A DNA stretch of 8,989 bases from Burkholderiaceae bacterium (GCA_014379395.1 JACMLV010000245.1:1-8989), one strand, 5' to 3'; positions 1 through 6,027 are shown, counted from the stretch's first letter. A program made the numbers and translations. The notes: generated from the sequence alone by a model not told the origin.

Positions 1-2
1 AT

Positions 3-119
3 ATTGCAGCGGCGCGCGATGTCATTGCATTGTTGCCGGAATGGTTCACGTTCCATGTGTCAACGATGGATGCGCCATTGGCCATCGCGATCCAGCTCGA
101 AGCGACGCAAAGAGTCTAG
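3..119 (+). CDS. possible 3' end of an unrecognised upstream gene (partial)
   Basis: A reading frame is open from the left edge and stops at a TAG at 117-119, giving 38 residues that begin IAAARDVIALLPEWF and end LAIAIQLEATQRV. It looks somewhat protein-like, with alternating hydrophobic and charged residues and few rare codons apart from AGA. I do not recognise the family. If real, it converges on flgN, and both genes end at the AT-rich gap. The fragment is too short to exclude chance, and a second plus-strand frame (4-195) is open over the same stretch, so confidence is low. Confidence 0.3.
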   Translation: MAAARDVIALLPEWFTFHVSTMDAPLAIAIQLEATQRV

Positions 120-257
120 GGTCAACCTGAGGCACGCGCCTGGCGGGTCAGCCGAGCCTGTTGAATCGGGCGCTGCATGGTGGGGGATGGGGTGACGTGC
201 GATCTGAAATAATATTTCAAATATATAAGTAATTTGAAATAAAATTTTAGTGAGGTG
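120..257. other. gene-free stretch between the upstream fragment and flgN
   Basis: I see no convincing coding frame here. The first 80 bases are of ordinary composition. From about 203 to 248 the sequence is almost entirely A and T, in sharp contrast to the GC-rich genes, and holds the inverted repeats described separately. It lies just downstream of the flgN stop, so it could mark the end of the flgMN transcript, but there is no GC-rich stem followed by a T tract on either strand. Confidence 0.6.
205..240. repeat. nested AT-rich inverted repeats around a TGAAATA motif
   Basis: Bases 205-219 read TGAAATAATATTTCA, a perfect inverted repeat with 7-base arms around one central base. Bases 214-222 (ATTTCAAAT) and 232-240 (ATTTGAAAT) form a second perfect inverted repeat, with 9-base arms and a 9-base spacer, that shares its left arm with the first. 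TGAAATA therefore occurs three times in alternating orientation within 37 bases. This could be a protein-binding site or a weak transcript-end hairpin. The repeat is directly visible; the role is unknown. Confidence 0.6.
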
Positions 258-728
258 TCAGCCAATCACGAAACGCCGGCTTGCAGGGGAGTTCGTTGCC
301 TGCCCGCTCGGGCCGTAGAGTGTGCTGCTGCCTTGAGTCGGGCGCCGCAGCGCGTGCAGGGCGCTTTGGTTATTGCTCATGTGCTTGTTGATCAGGATGC
401 CGTTGACGCGGTTCAGTTCTTTCGCTTCGCGTGTCAGGCCGAGAACTTCCTGCCACAGCGCGTAGCCACCGCTGTCGCCGCTGCTGGCCAGCCAGGCTTC
501 CATGCCCGATTCCTGGCGCGCACATCCGGACGCTTCCAACGCGCTGTGGCGCTGGTTTGCCAATTGGCCCAATTGATGGACCAGCTCCGATTTTTGCGCG
601 GTCACTGCCGGCAATCCGTCGATCTGCGCCGTGACCAGGTGCTGCTGTTCCAGCTTGATCAACGCCAGCAGTGAAACCAGCGCTTTCTGTTCTTCGCGCA
701 GGCAAGTCAACGGGGTTACGGATTGCAT
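258..728 (-). CDS. flgN: FlgN, export chaperone for hook-filament junction proteins
   Basis: FlgN-family proteins are small cytoplasmic helical chaperones that bind FlgK and FlgL and deliver them to the flagellar type III export gate. The product has 156 residues, in the normal range for the family. The N-terminal two thirds is rich in Leu, Gln and Glu, consistent with a helical hairpin. The C-terminal part carries the recognisable run LNRVNGILINKHMSNNQSAL (about 105-124), followed by a YGPSGQ segment (138-143) common in proteobacterial FlgN. The ATG at 728 has an AAAGG-type ribosome-binding site about 9 bases upstream. It starts 5 bases after the flgM stop, so the two are almost certainly cotranscribed. 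Family assignment rests on these motifs plus the position beside flgM. Confidence 0.93.
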   Translation of the reverse strand: MQSVTPLTCLREEQKALVSLLALIKLEQQHLVTAQIDGLPAVTAQKSELVHQLGQLANQRHSALEASGCARQESGMEAWLASSGDSGGYALWQEVLGLTREAKELNRVNGILINKHMSNNQSALHALRRPTQGSSTLYGPSGQATNSPASRRFVIG

Positions 729-733
729 GGTAG

Positions 734-1033
734 CTACCTTTTGCGTGAGTGCAGCAAGTCCCGGACTGTTTCCAGTAGACCGTCTGCCACTTTTTCTGAG
801 TTGACCTGGAACTGGCCGTCGGCGATGGCCAGCTTGATGCGCTCGACCTTCTTGGTATCGAACACGCTGCCCCCGCCCACGGCGCTGGCCAAGGCCTGGC
901 CTTGGACCGAGAGGCGAACATTGTCGGACGAGCTTGGCGTCGTGCTGGCTTTTTCGGCACTGCGCGCACTCGTGGCTGGCGCAGAGGCCGCAGGCAAGCC
1001 TGGATTGGTCTTGATCGTATCGGTAATTTTCAC
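734..1033 (-). CDS. flgM: FlgM, anti-sigma-28 factor (GTG start)
   Basis: FlgM binds sigma-28 (FliA) and blocks late flagellar genes until the finished hook-basal body exports it. I place the start at the GTG at 1033, giving 99 residues beginning MKITDTIK, the usual FlgM opening; AGGA at 1041-1044 lies 7 bases upstream. The same frame runs on to an ATG at 1096, but the 21 extra residues (MRDRYIRISRS...) are unlike FlgM and would begin within the sigma-28-like promoter. Residues 10-45 are Ala/Ser/Thr-rich and probably disordered. The C-terminal half (about 58-94, FDTKKVERIKLAIADG through VADGLLETVRDLL) is the sigma-28-binding helical region. It precedes flgN by 5 bases. Confidence 0.95.
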   Translation of the reverse strand: MKITDTIKTNPGLPAASAPATSARSAEKASTTPSSSDNVRLSVQGQALASAVGGGSVFDTKKVERIKLAIADGQFQVNSEKVADGLLETVRDLLHSRKR

Positions 1034-1040
1034 GGCATCA

Positions 1041-1044
1041 TCCT
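1041..1044 (-). promoter_or_regulatory. ribosome-binding site deciding the flgM GTG start
   Basis: On the minus strand the leader reads GAGGATGATGCC directly before GTG. The AGGA core lies 7 bases from the start, good spacing. This supports the GTG at 1033 over the upstream ATG at 1096. Confidence 0.75.
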
Positions 1045-1081
1045 CGTTGGCTCGGAGCGGTAAACTCCGGGATATGCGTAT

Positions 1082-1108
1082 ATAACGGTCGCGCACCGAT
1101 TAACTTTA
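1082..1108 (-). promoter_or_regulatory. sigma-28 (FliA) type promoter for flgMN
   Basis: On the minus strand TAAAGTTA (1108-1101) is followed after exactly 11 bases by ACCGTTAT (1089-1082). The known sigma-28 consensus is TAAAGTTT, 11 bases, GCCGATAA, so the -35 matches 7 of 8 and the -10 matches 5 of 8 with exact spacing. Transcription would start near 1075, about 40 bases before the flgM GTG. The placement matches the known class 3 promoter in front of flgM in enterobacteria. The match is visible; activity is inferred. Confidence 0.75.
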
Positions 1109-1135
1109 GCGCATATCGTTGGAATTATCCGGAAG

Positions 1136-1164
1136 ATTATACCCACCCGCGCTCAATACGCCAC
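1136..1164 (-). promoter_or_regulatory. possible housekeeping promoter upstream of flgM
   Basis: The minus strand carries a perfect TATAAT (1141-1136) just after the flgA stop. Seventeen bases upstream is GTGGCG (1164-1159), which matches only 3 of 6 of the -35 consensus and lies inside the end of flgA. A perfect -10 stands out in GC-rich DNA, but with the poor -35 this is only a candidate for a second flgMN promoter. Confidence 0.3.
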
Positions 1165-1851
1165 TTCGACCAGGCCTCCCGCCCTCGCCACGCCGCTAAT
1201 CTGTTGCCCGCCAAGGGTGCGCACCTGCACCACCTGGCCTTCGCTGGCATTGCCGATCGCGCGCGCTTCGGCCGAGACGCGAAAGCCGGCACCGGAGGAC
1301 ACCACGCGCACCAGCTGACCCTGCTGCACCACACGCTCGGCGCGCAAGCCATCGAGCCGCAACGGCATGCCCGACGGCAAGGAAACGCTCAGGCTGCGCC
1401 CGACCGCTTGCGCCATGTCGGTCACGATGCCTGGGGGCAGGGCGGTGATGTCGCCCTTCATGGTGAGCAATTGCGACGCCTGAATCGGCTGACCCTGCGC
1501 CAGCGGCACGGCGCTCGCGACATAGTCGGCCAGCACCGCCACCTTTGCTTGGATATAGATGCTCCATGCGGCCGGTGCCGTGCAGCGCACCCCGACCGTG
1601 GTGTTGCCCCAGGCGCGCGCGCCCGGCGACAGGAACAGTTGCGGCGCAGCGCAGGCGGCCAGGTTCAGGCGCGGATCGATCGCGCCGACCGTCACGGTCA
1701 CCTGGCCTGGCAAGCCGGCGCTCTGGAGGCGCAGGAATTGCTCGACTGCAGCGCGCAGCGCGGCCCGATCCTGATGTTGGACCGGCGCCTGGGCCTGGGC
1801 CTGCTGGGAAATGAGGAGAAATGCAAAGAACAGCTGGCGCGTGAATTTCAT
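1153..1851 (-). CDS. flgA: FlgA, periplasmic chaperone for P-ring assembly
   Basis: FlgA is exported to the periplasm and helps FlgI subunits assemble into the P ring around the rod. The start at 1851 gives 232 residues with a clear Sec signal peptide (MKFTRQLFFAFLLISQQAQA, cleavage likely after residue 20), and AGGAG at 1864-1860 lies 8 bases upstream. The frame extends to an ATG at 1968, but that would bury the signal peptide behind 39 unrelated residues. The mature part has the family's paired cysteines (Cys67 and Cys90, the latter in TVGVRC), then an SAF-like domain from about 105 to 165 and a C-terminal beta region ending QISGVARAGGLVEVAY. It is read away from flgB, with a 119-base gap before flgM that holds flgMN promoters. 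Confidence 0.95.
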   Translation of the reverse strand: MKFTRQLFFAFLLISQQAQAQAPVQHQDRAALRAAVEQFLRLQSAGLPGQVTVTVGAIDPRLNLAACAAPQLFLSPGARAWGNTTVGVRCTAPAAWSIYIQAKVAVLADYVASAVPLAQGQPIQASQLLTMKGDITALPPGIVTDMAQAVGRSLSVSLPSGMPLRLDGLRAERVVQQGQLVRVVSSGAGFRVSAEARAIGNASEGQVVQVRTLGGQQISGVARAGGLVEVAY

Positions 1852-2031
1852 CGTTGAGGCTCCTGGAATGTATCCATCATAGTCGCGCAAGGGCGGGCTT
1901 AAGCATCGAATAGCAGCCGGTTCCAACGGCTTTTCGCGCAATTGGCGCGCGCCAACGGGCCGTATCATCGGGGCTGTCGTAACTCATTGGCTGGCCCAAA
2001 CCGGGACCGGTCGATAGACCTGGAGCTTGAG
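1852..2031. promoter_or_regulatory. divergent flgA / flgB regulatory region
   Basis: These 180 bases separate two operons read in opposite directions and must hold both promoters. Seen directly: a 14-base perfect palindrome (1942-1955); a short inverted repeat AGCCG/CGGCT (1915-1919 and 1927-1931) with a 7-base loop followed by more T; and a CCAACGG direct repeat at 1923-1929 and 1952-1958, 29 bases apart. Toward flgA there is a TATGAT (1881-1876) about 25 bases from the start but no good -35. Toward flgB I find no convincing sigma-70, sigma-54 or sigma-28 promoter, so an activator-dependent promoter (in many betaproteobacteria FlhDC) is likely but not shown. Confidence 0.55.
1942..1955. repeat. 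perfect 14-base palindrome, possible operator
   Basis: The sequence TTGGCGCGCGCCAA is its own reverse complement. It sits midway between the flgA and flgB starts, 77 bases before flgB, a typical position for a dimeric regulator site serving both directions. The role is inferred from position only. The core GCGC run could also occur by chance in GC-rich DNA. Confidence 0.45.
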
Positions 2032-2460
2032 ATGATAGGGAAACTGGACGATTACCTGCGCTTTAACGAAGCGGCGCTGAGCCTGCGCTCACAGCGTCAG
2101 CAACTGCTGGCGTCCAACATCGCCAATGCCGATACGCCCAATTACAAGGCCAGGGATATCGACTTCGCCAGTGCCCTGCAAGGCGCGCTTAACCGCCCCA
2201 CCGGCGCCCCGGCGGGCGTCATGCGCGCCACATCAAGTGCCCATATCACGGGCGCCGGGCAAAACAACCCCGACATGCTGCCCGACGGCAGCGCCTTGAA
2301 GTACCGCACGGTACAGCAGGGCAGCGTCGACGGCAACACGGTCGACATGGACGTCGAGCGCAACCAGTTCGCCGACAACGCGATCCGCTACGAAGCCGGG
2401 ATCACCATGATCAACCACCAAATCAAGGCCATGCTGGCGGCCATCCAAGGAGCGCAATAA
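2032..2460 (+). CDS. flgB: FlgB, proximal rod protein
   Basis: FlgB is one of the first rod subunits exported and joins the MS-ring/FliE base to the rest of the rod in the periplasm. The start at 2032 gives 142 residues, close to the usual 135-140, with GGAG 6 bases upstream. The frame is open back to 1942 but those 30 residues are unlike FlgB. The N-terminal rod motif is clear: LRSQRQQLLASNIANADTPN (about 18-37), followed by YKARDIDF. The C-terminal part (115-142, ADNAIRYEAGITMINHQIKAM) is the amphipathic helix that pairs with the N-terminal helix in axial proteins. It is the first gene of the plus-strand operon, 2 bases before flgC. Confidence 0.97.
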   Translation: MIGKLDDYLRFNEAALSLRSQRQQLLASNIANADTPNYKARDIDFASALQGALNRPTGAPAGVMRATSSAHITGAGQNNPDMLPDGSALKYRTVQQGSVDGNTVDMDVERNQFADNAIRYEAGITMINHQIKAMLAAIQGAQ

Positions 2461-2462
2461 GC

Positions 2463-2864
2463 ATGTCCCTCTTTAATATTTTCAACGTCTCCGGCTCGGC
2501 CATGAGCGCCCAGGCGCAGCGCCTCAACACGGTCGCCTCCAACCTCGCCAACGCCGACAGCGCCACCAGCGCGAGCGGCGAGGCCTACCGCGCCAAGCAG
2601 GTCGTGTTCGAGGCGGTCCCGAGCGCCAACGGCGCCACCGCCGTGCGCGTCAAGCAGGTGGTCGAGGATCCGTCGCCGTTGAAGATGGTGTACGACCCGA
2701 AGCATCCGCTGGCCGACGACAAGGGCTATGTGGCGATGCCGAACGTGAACGTGGTCGACGAGATGGTCAACATGCTGTCGGCCTCGCGCTCCTACCAGAC
2801 CAACGTCGAGACCATGAACGCGGCCAAGACCTTGTTGCTCAAGACCCTCACGCTGGGCCAATGA
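2463..2864 (+). CDS. flgC: FlgC, proximal rod protein
   Basis: FlgC forms the proximal rod with FlgB and FlgF. It has 133 residues, the normal length. The N-terminal rod signature reads MSAQAQRLNTVASNLANADS (14-33), and the C-terminus has the matching motif PNVNVVDEMVNMLSASRSYQTNVETMNAAKTLL (about 93-125), diagnostic for FlgC. The segment between is short, as expected for proximal rod proteins without a large outer domain. AGGAG at 2448-2452 lies inside the end of flgB, 10 bases before the start, so translation is probably coupled. Confidence 0.97.
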   Translation: MSLFNIFNVSGSAMSAQAQRLNTVASNLANADSATSASGEAYRAKQVVFEAVPSANGATAVRVKQVVEDPSPLKMVYDPKHPLADDKGYVAMPNVNVVDEMVNMLSASRSYQTNVETMNAAKTLLLKTLTLGQ

Positions 2865-2883
2865 TCCTTAATCGCGAGATACC

Positions 2884-3588
2884 ATGACCACTATTGCAAG
2901 CACCGAGATCGGCAGCGACCTGATGGCCGCGGTCAATCCGAAGAAGAAGGCCGCCAGCACCGACACCGTGCAGGCCGACACCGACAAGTTCCTCAACCTC
3001 TTGGTGACGCAACTGAAGAACCAGGACCCGATGAACCCGCTCGACAACGCCCAGCTCACCAGCCAGCTGGCGCAGATGTCGACCGTCACCGGGATCAACA
3101 AGTTGAACGACACGCTCGCCGCCTTGAAGGGCAGCTACCAGCAGTCCGAGTCGATGCAGGCGGCCAACCTGATCAAGCACGGCGTGCTGACGCCGGGCAC
3201 CAAGCTGGAGCTGAGCGACGCGGCCTCGGTCTTCGGCGTCGAGCTCGGCTCGGCCGCCGACAATGTGAAGGTCGAGATTTACGACGAATACAACAAGCTG
3301 GTCGAGACGCTCGACCTGGGTGCGCTGCCGGCCGGCGTCAAGCCGCTCGGCTGGGACGGCAAGATCGCCGACAGCAACCCGCTCGACACGGTCGAGACGC
3401 CGGCCCAGGCCGCCGACGGCAACTACACCTTCAAGGTGGTCGCCACGCGCAACGGCGAGGCGCTCAAGGACGCCAACGGGCTCGCCTTCGGCATGGTCGC
3501 CAGCGTCTCGACCGGGGCCGACGGCGTCAAGCTCAACGTGCCGCCGCTCGGCTCCTTGACGATGGCCGACGTCAAACAAATTCTGTAA
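2884..3588 (+). CDS. flgD: FlgD, hook cap / hook assembly scaffold
   Basis: FlgD forms the temporary cap under which FlgE subunits polymerise and is discarded when the hook is finished. It has 234 residues, close to the enterobacterial 231. The conserved N-terminal region (about 34-80) reads DKFLNLLVTQLKNQDPMNPL followed by DNAQLTSQLAQMSTVTGINKLN, the FlgD export and capping signature. The C-terminal half (about 95-230) is beta-rich, with the Ig/Tudor-type features LGWDGKIADSN (155-165) and DGNYTFKVVAT (178-188). It begins 19 bases after flgC. The ribosome-binding site is weak (only a GCGAGA-like stretch). Confidence 0.97.
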   Translation: MTTIASTEIGSDLMAAVNPKKKAASTDTVQADTDKFLNLLVTQLKNQDPMNPLDNAQLTSQLAQMSTVTGINKLNDTLAALKGSYQQSESMQAANLIKHGVLTPGTKLELSDAASVFGVELGSAADNVKVEIYDEYNKLVETLDLGALPAGVKPLGWDGKIADSNPLDTVETPAQAADGNYTFKVVATRNGEALKDANGLAFGMVASVSTGADGVKLNVPPLGSLTMADVKQIL

Positions 3589-3628
3589 GCCGCACCCACC
3601 AGCAGCACACCATTTTCAGGAGAACCTC

Positions 3629-5197
3629 ATGTCTTTCCAACAAGGGCTTAGCGGCCTGGCCGGCGCGGCCAAATCCCTCGACGTCATCGGCAACAACATC
3701 GCCAACTCCGGCACGGTCGGCTTCAAGCAGTCGCAGGTCCAGTTCTCCGACATCTACGCCCGTTCGCTCAACGGCGTGGGCGGCGCGGTGGCCGGCATCG
3801 GCGTGACCGTCGCCGCGATCGCCCAGCAGTTTTCCCAGGGCAACATCGAAACCTCTTCCAATCCGCTCGACATCGCCATCAACGGCGCCGGCTTCTTCCG
3901 CACCGAGGTCAACGGCGCGATCCAGTATTCGCGCAACGGCCAGTTCCAGCTCGATAAGAACGGCTTCATGGTCAACGCCCAGCTGGCCAAGTTGACCGGC
4001 TACAACGCCGACACCAACGGCAAGATCCTGGCCGGCGCGCCGGAGCCGATCATGATCAATCCGGGCGACATGATGCCGCAGGAAACGACCAGCGTGAAGA
4101 CCCAGGTGAACCTGAACTCGCACAGCCAGCAGCCGGAAACGACCCCGTTCGACGCCGACGACACCACCTCCTACAACCGGCAGATCCCGACCCAGGTGTT
4201 CGACACGCTCGGCAATCCGCACACGATGTCCTCGTTCTACGTCAAGACCGGCACCAACACCTGGGACGTCTACGTCGCCGCCGACGGCATGGAGCTGGCC
4301 AGCGCCAATGTGGCGGCGCTGGTGCAGACCGACCCGAGCACGATCGCCGCGCGCGCCGCCTTCCAGACCGCGGTCAACCTGCAACCGCCCGATCCGGCCG
4401 GCGTGATCACCGCCGCGCAAGCCTACGCGGCCGCCGCCGGCGCCGTCATGGAGGCCGGCGCCGTGGCCGCCAGCGCCACCGCGGCGCAGATTCAAAACAT
4501 CAACGACGCCTACTTCCCGGCCGGCCGGCAGGCCGAACTGGGCAGCATGACGCCGGACCAGATCGACGCCACCATCGGCGCCGCCGTCAAGGTGCCGGCG
4601 ATCGCCCAGGGCACCTTGCTGTTCACCACCACCGGCGCGCTCGACAAGACCAACATGCTGCTGCAGCAGGATCCGACCCAGGCCGCCGGCATCCTGCAGA
4701 CGCTGCCGTTCAGCTTCGACCTGCCGCTGTTCCCCGACACCGGCGCCGTCAAGCCGCTGACGATCGAGTTCGACCTGACCGGCTCGACCCAGATCTTCGA
4801 CGACACCGCCGAGAAGAAGACGGTGCAGGACGGCTATTCGGGCGGCGCCCTGACCACCTTCGCCGCCGGCGCCGACGGCATCATCATCGGCCAGTACAGC
4901 AACGGGCGCACCCGGCCGCTGGCGCAGATCGTGCTGGCCGACTTCGCCAACCCGAACGGCCTCGACCCGCTCGGCAACAACGCCTGGCGCGAGACCTCGG
5001 CCTCGGGCGTGCCGCTGGTGGGCGAGCCCAACACCGGCAAGTTCGGCCTGCTGCGCTCGTCGGCGGTGGAGGTCTCGAACGTCGACCTGACGGCCGAGCT
5101 GGTCAACATGATCACCGCGCAGCGCGCCTACCAGGCCAACGCGCAGACCATCAAGACCCAGGACTCGGTGATGCAAACCCTGGTCAACCTGCGTTGA
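3629..5197 (+). CDS. flgE: FlgE, flagellar hook protein with an enlarged outer domain
   Basis: FlgE polymerises into the curved hook that joins rod and filament outside the cell. The 522 residues are well above the roughly 400 of enterobacterial FlgE. The N-terminus (MSFQQGLSGLAGAAKSLDVI, then GNNIANSGTVGFKQSQVQFSDIYA, to about 44) and the C-terminus (about 479-522, AVEVSNVDLTAELVNMITAQRAYQANAQTIKTQDSVMQTLVNLR) are the standard axial helices. The SSNPLDIAINGAGFF core motif lies at 76-90. The extra length is an Ala-rich segment of about 105 residues (about 221-325) between TWDVYVAADG and the GTLLFTTTGALDKT strand, so it should sit on the hook surface. A strong ribosome-binding site, AGGAGA, lies 5 bases upstream. 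Confidence 0.97.
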   Translation: MSFQQGLSGLAGAAKSLDVIGNNIANSGTVGFKQSQVQFSDIYARSLNGVGGAVAGIGVTVAAIAQQFSQGNIETSSNPLDIAINGAGFFRTEVNGAIQYSRNGQFQLDKNGFMVNAQLAKLTGYNADTNGKILAGAPEPIMINPGDMMPQETTSVKTQVNLNSHSQQPETTPFDADDTTSYNRQIPTQVFDTLGNPHTMSSFYVKTGTNTWDVYVAADGMELASANVAALVQTDPSTIAARAAFQTAVNLQPPDPAGVITAAQAYAAAAGAVMEAGAVAASATAAQIQNINDAYFPAGRQAELGSMTPDQIDATIGAAVKVPAIAQGTLLFTTTGALDKTNMLLQQDPTQAAGILQTLPFSFDLPLFPDTGAVKPLTIEFDLTGSTQIFDDTAEKKTVQDGYSGGALTTFAAGADGIIIGQYSNGRTRPLAQIVLADFANPNGLDPLGNNAWRETSASGVPLVGEPNTGKFGLLRSSAVEVSNVDLTAELVNMITAQRAYQANAQTIKTQDSVMQTLVNLR

Positions 5198-5244
5198 TGA
5201 CCGCGCCGCCGACGGCGCCGATCAACGGCGCGCCGATCCATTAA
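5197..5244 (+). CDS. 15-residue micro-ORF filling the flgE-flgF gap (hypothetical)
   Basis: The flgE stop TGA is followed by TGA with a shared base, so TGATGA creates an ATG at 5197 overlapping the flgE stop by one base. The frame encodes MTAPPTAPINGAPIH and ends at a TAA (5242-5244) directly before the flgF ribosome-binding site. Terminating ribosomes could re-initiate here and carry translation to flgF. It contains a 9-base direct repeat (GCGCCGATC at 5215 and 5230) that gives the peptide repeat API-NG-API. I recognise no homologue. It may be only a chance frame in GC-rich spacer DNA. Confidence 0.25.
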   Translation: MTAPPTAPINGAPIH

Positions 5245-5256
5245 GGGGAAGTCCAG

Positions 5257-5997
5257 ATGGACAAACTTGTCTACACCGCGATGACCGGCGCGCGCCACAT
5301 CCTCGAGCGCCAGGCCACCACCGCCAACAACCTGGCCAACGCCAACAGCACCGGCTTCCGGGCCCAGATCGACACCTTCCGCGCGGTGCCGGTGGTGTCG
5401 GAGGGCCTGCCGACGCGCGCCTTCGTGGTCGATTCGACCGCCGGCGCCGATTTCGGCCAGGGGCCGATGCAGCAGACCGGGCGCGAGCTCGACGTGGCGG
5501 TGCAAAACCGCGGCTGGCTGGTGGTACAGGCCTCCGACGGCTCGGAGGCCTACACCCGCAACGGCGGCCTGCAGATCAACCAGCTCGGCCAGCTGCAGAC
5601 GGCGGCCGGCCAGCTGGTCCTGGGCGACACCGGCCCGATCGCGGTGCCGCCCCAGGTGCGGGTGGCGATCGCCTCGGACGGCACGGTCGGCACCATCAGC
5701 ACCGACAACGCGCCCGGCCCGTCGACCGTGCTCGGACGCATCAAGCTGGTCAACCCGCCCGAGCAGCAACTGGTGCGCGGCGCCGACGGCCTGTTCCGCC
5801 TGCAGGATGGCAGCGCCGCCGCGCCGGACGCGGCCGTCAAGCTCAGCACCGGCGTGCTCGAGGGCAGCAACGTCAGCCCGGTCGATTCGATGGTCACCAT
5901 GATCAGCCTGGCGCGCCAGTTCGAAACCCAGATGAGCCTGATGAAGAACGCCGAGAACAACGCCGCGAAAGCGACCCAGATCCTCGCATTGAACTAA
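5257..5997 (+). CDS. flgF: FlgF, proximal rod protein
   Basis: FlgF is a rod subunit between FlgB/FlgC and the distal rod FlgG. It has 246 residues, the usual length of about 250. The start MDKLVYTAMTGARHILERQATTANNLANANSTGFRAQID is typical of FlgF, whose opening often reads MD(K/R)L(I/V)YTAM. The shared rod/hook core occurs as GRELDVAVQNRGWLVVQ (about 75-91) and AYTRNGGLQINQLGQL (about 98-113), and the C-terminal helix motif as VSPVDSMVTMISLARQFETQMSLM (about 207-230). A strong ribosome-binding site (AAGGGGAAG, 5243-5251) precedes the start. It lies 59 bases after flgE. Confidence 0.97.
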   Translation: MDKLVYTAMTGARHILERQATTANNLANANSTGFRAQIDTFRAVPVVSEGLPTRAFVVDSTAGADFGQGPMQQTGRELDVAVQNRGWLVVQASDGSEAYTRNGGLQINQLGQLQTAAGQLVLGDTGPIAVPPQVRVAIASDGTVGTISTDNAPGPSTVLGRIKLVNPPEQQLVRGADGLFRLQDGSAAAPDAAVKLSTGVLEGSNVSPVDSMVTMISLARQFETQMSLMKNAENNAAKATQILALN

Positions 5998-6009
5998 GCG
6001 CGCCACGCG

Positions 6010-6020
6010 CATAATTGACA
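6010..6020 (+). promoter_or_regulatory. weak promoter-like elements in the flgF-flgG gap
   Basis: CATAAT (6010-6015) matches five of six positions of the -10 consensus and is preceded, with a short 15-base spacer, by TTGAAC (5989-5994). A perfect -35 hexamer TTGACA (6015-6020) overlaps it, but nothing resembling a -10 follows 16-18 bases later. The short AT-rich patch stands out here. Either reading is imperfect, so this is at most a weak internal promoter. Confidence 0.2.
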
Positions 6021-6027
6021 CCTAGAG

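Noticed and set aside
4..195. A 63-codon frame at the left edge starting MQRRAMSLHCC
   Set aside because: It is rich in Arg, Ser, Trp and Cys, begins at a TTG, and overlaps the more protein-like frame ending at 119. There is no ribosome-binding site or recognisable motif.
1051..1071. A small CGGAG/CTCCG hairpin in the flgM leader
   Set aside because: The stem is five pairs with a 7-base loop and lies well upstream of the ribosome-binding site. It is too weak to call a regulatory structure.
1899..1922. A sigma-28-like TTAAG...GCCG on the plus strand toward flgB
   Set aside because: The spacing is 9 bases rather than 11 and the -10 half matches poorly, and flgB is an early gene not expected to need sigma-28.
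1915..1934. A terminator-like AGCCG/CGGCT hairpin followed by T residues
   Set aside because: The stem has only five pairs and the T run is short, and no plus-strand gene ends here to be terminated.
1930..1955. A sigma-54-like TGGC...TTGC pair on the minus strand toward flgA
   Set aside because: The GG and GC pairs are 12 bases apart instead of the required 10, so it is not a usable sigma-54 promoter.
3572..5176. A 534-codon open frame on the minus strand opposite flgE
   Set aside because: Its product is a low-complexity run rich in Gly, Val, Arg, His and Asp, as expected for the complement of GC-rich codons. flgE on the other strand has full family motifs and a strong ribosome-binding site.
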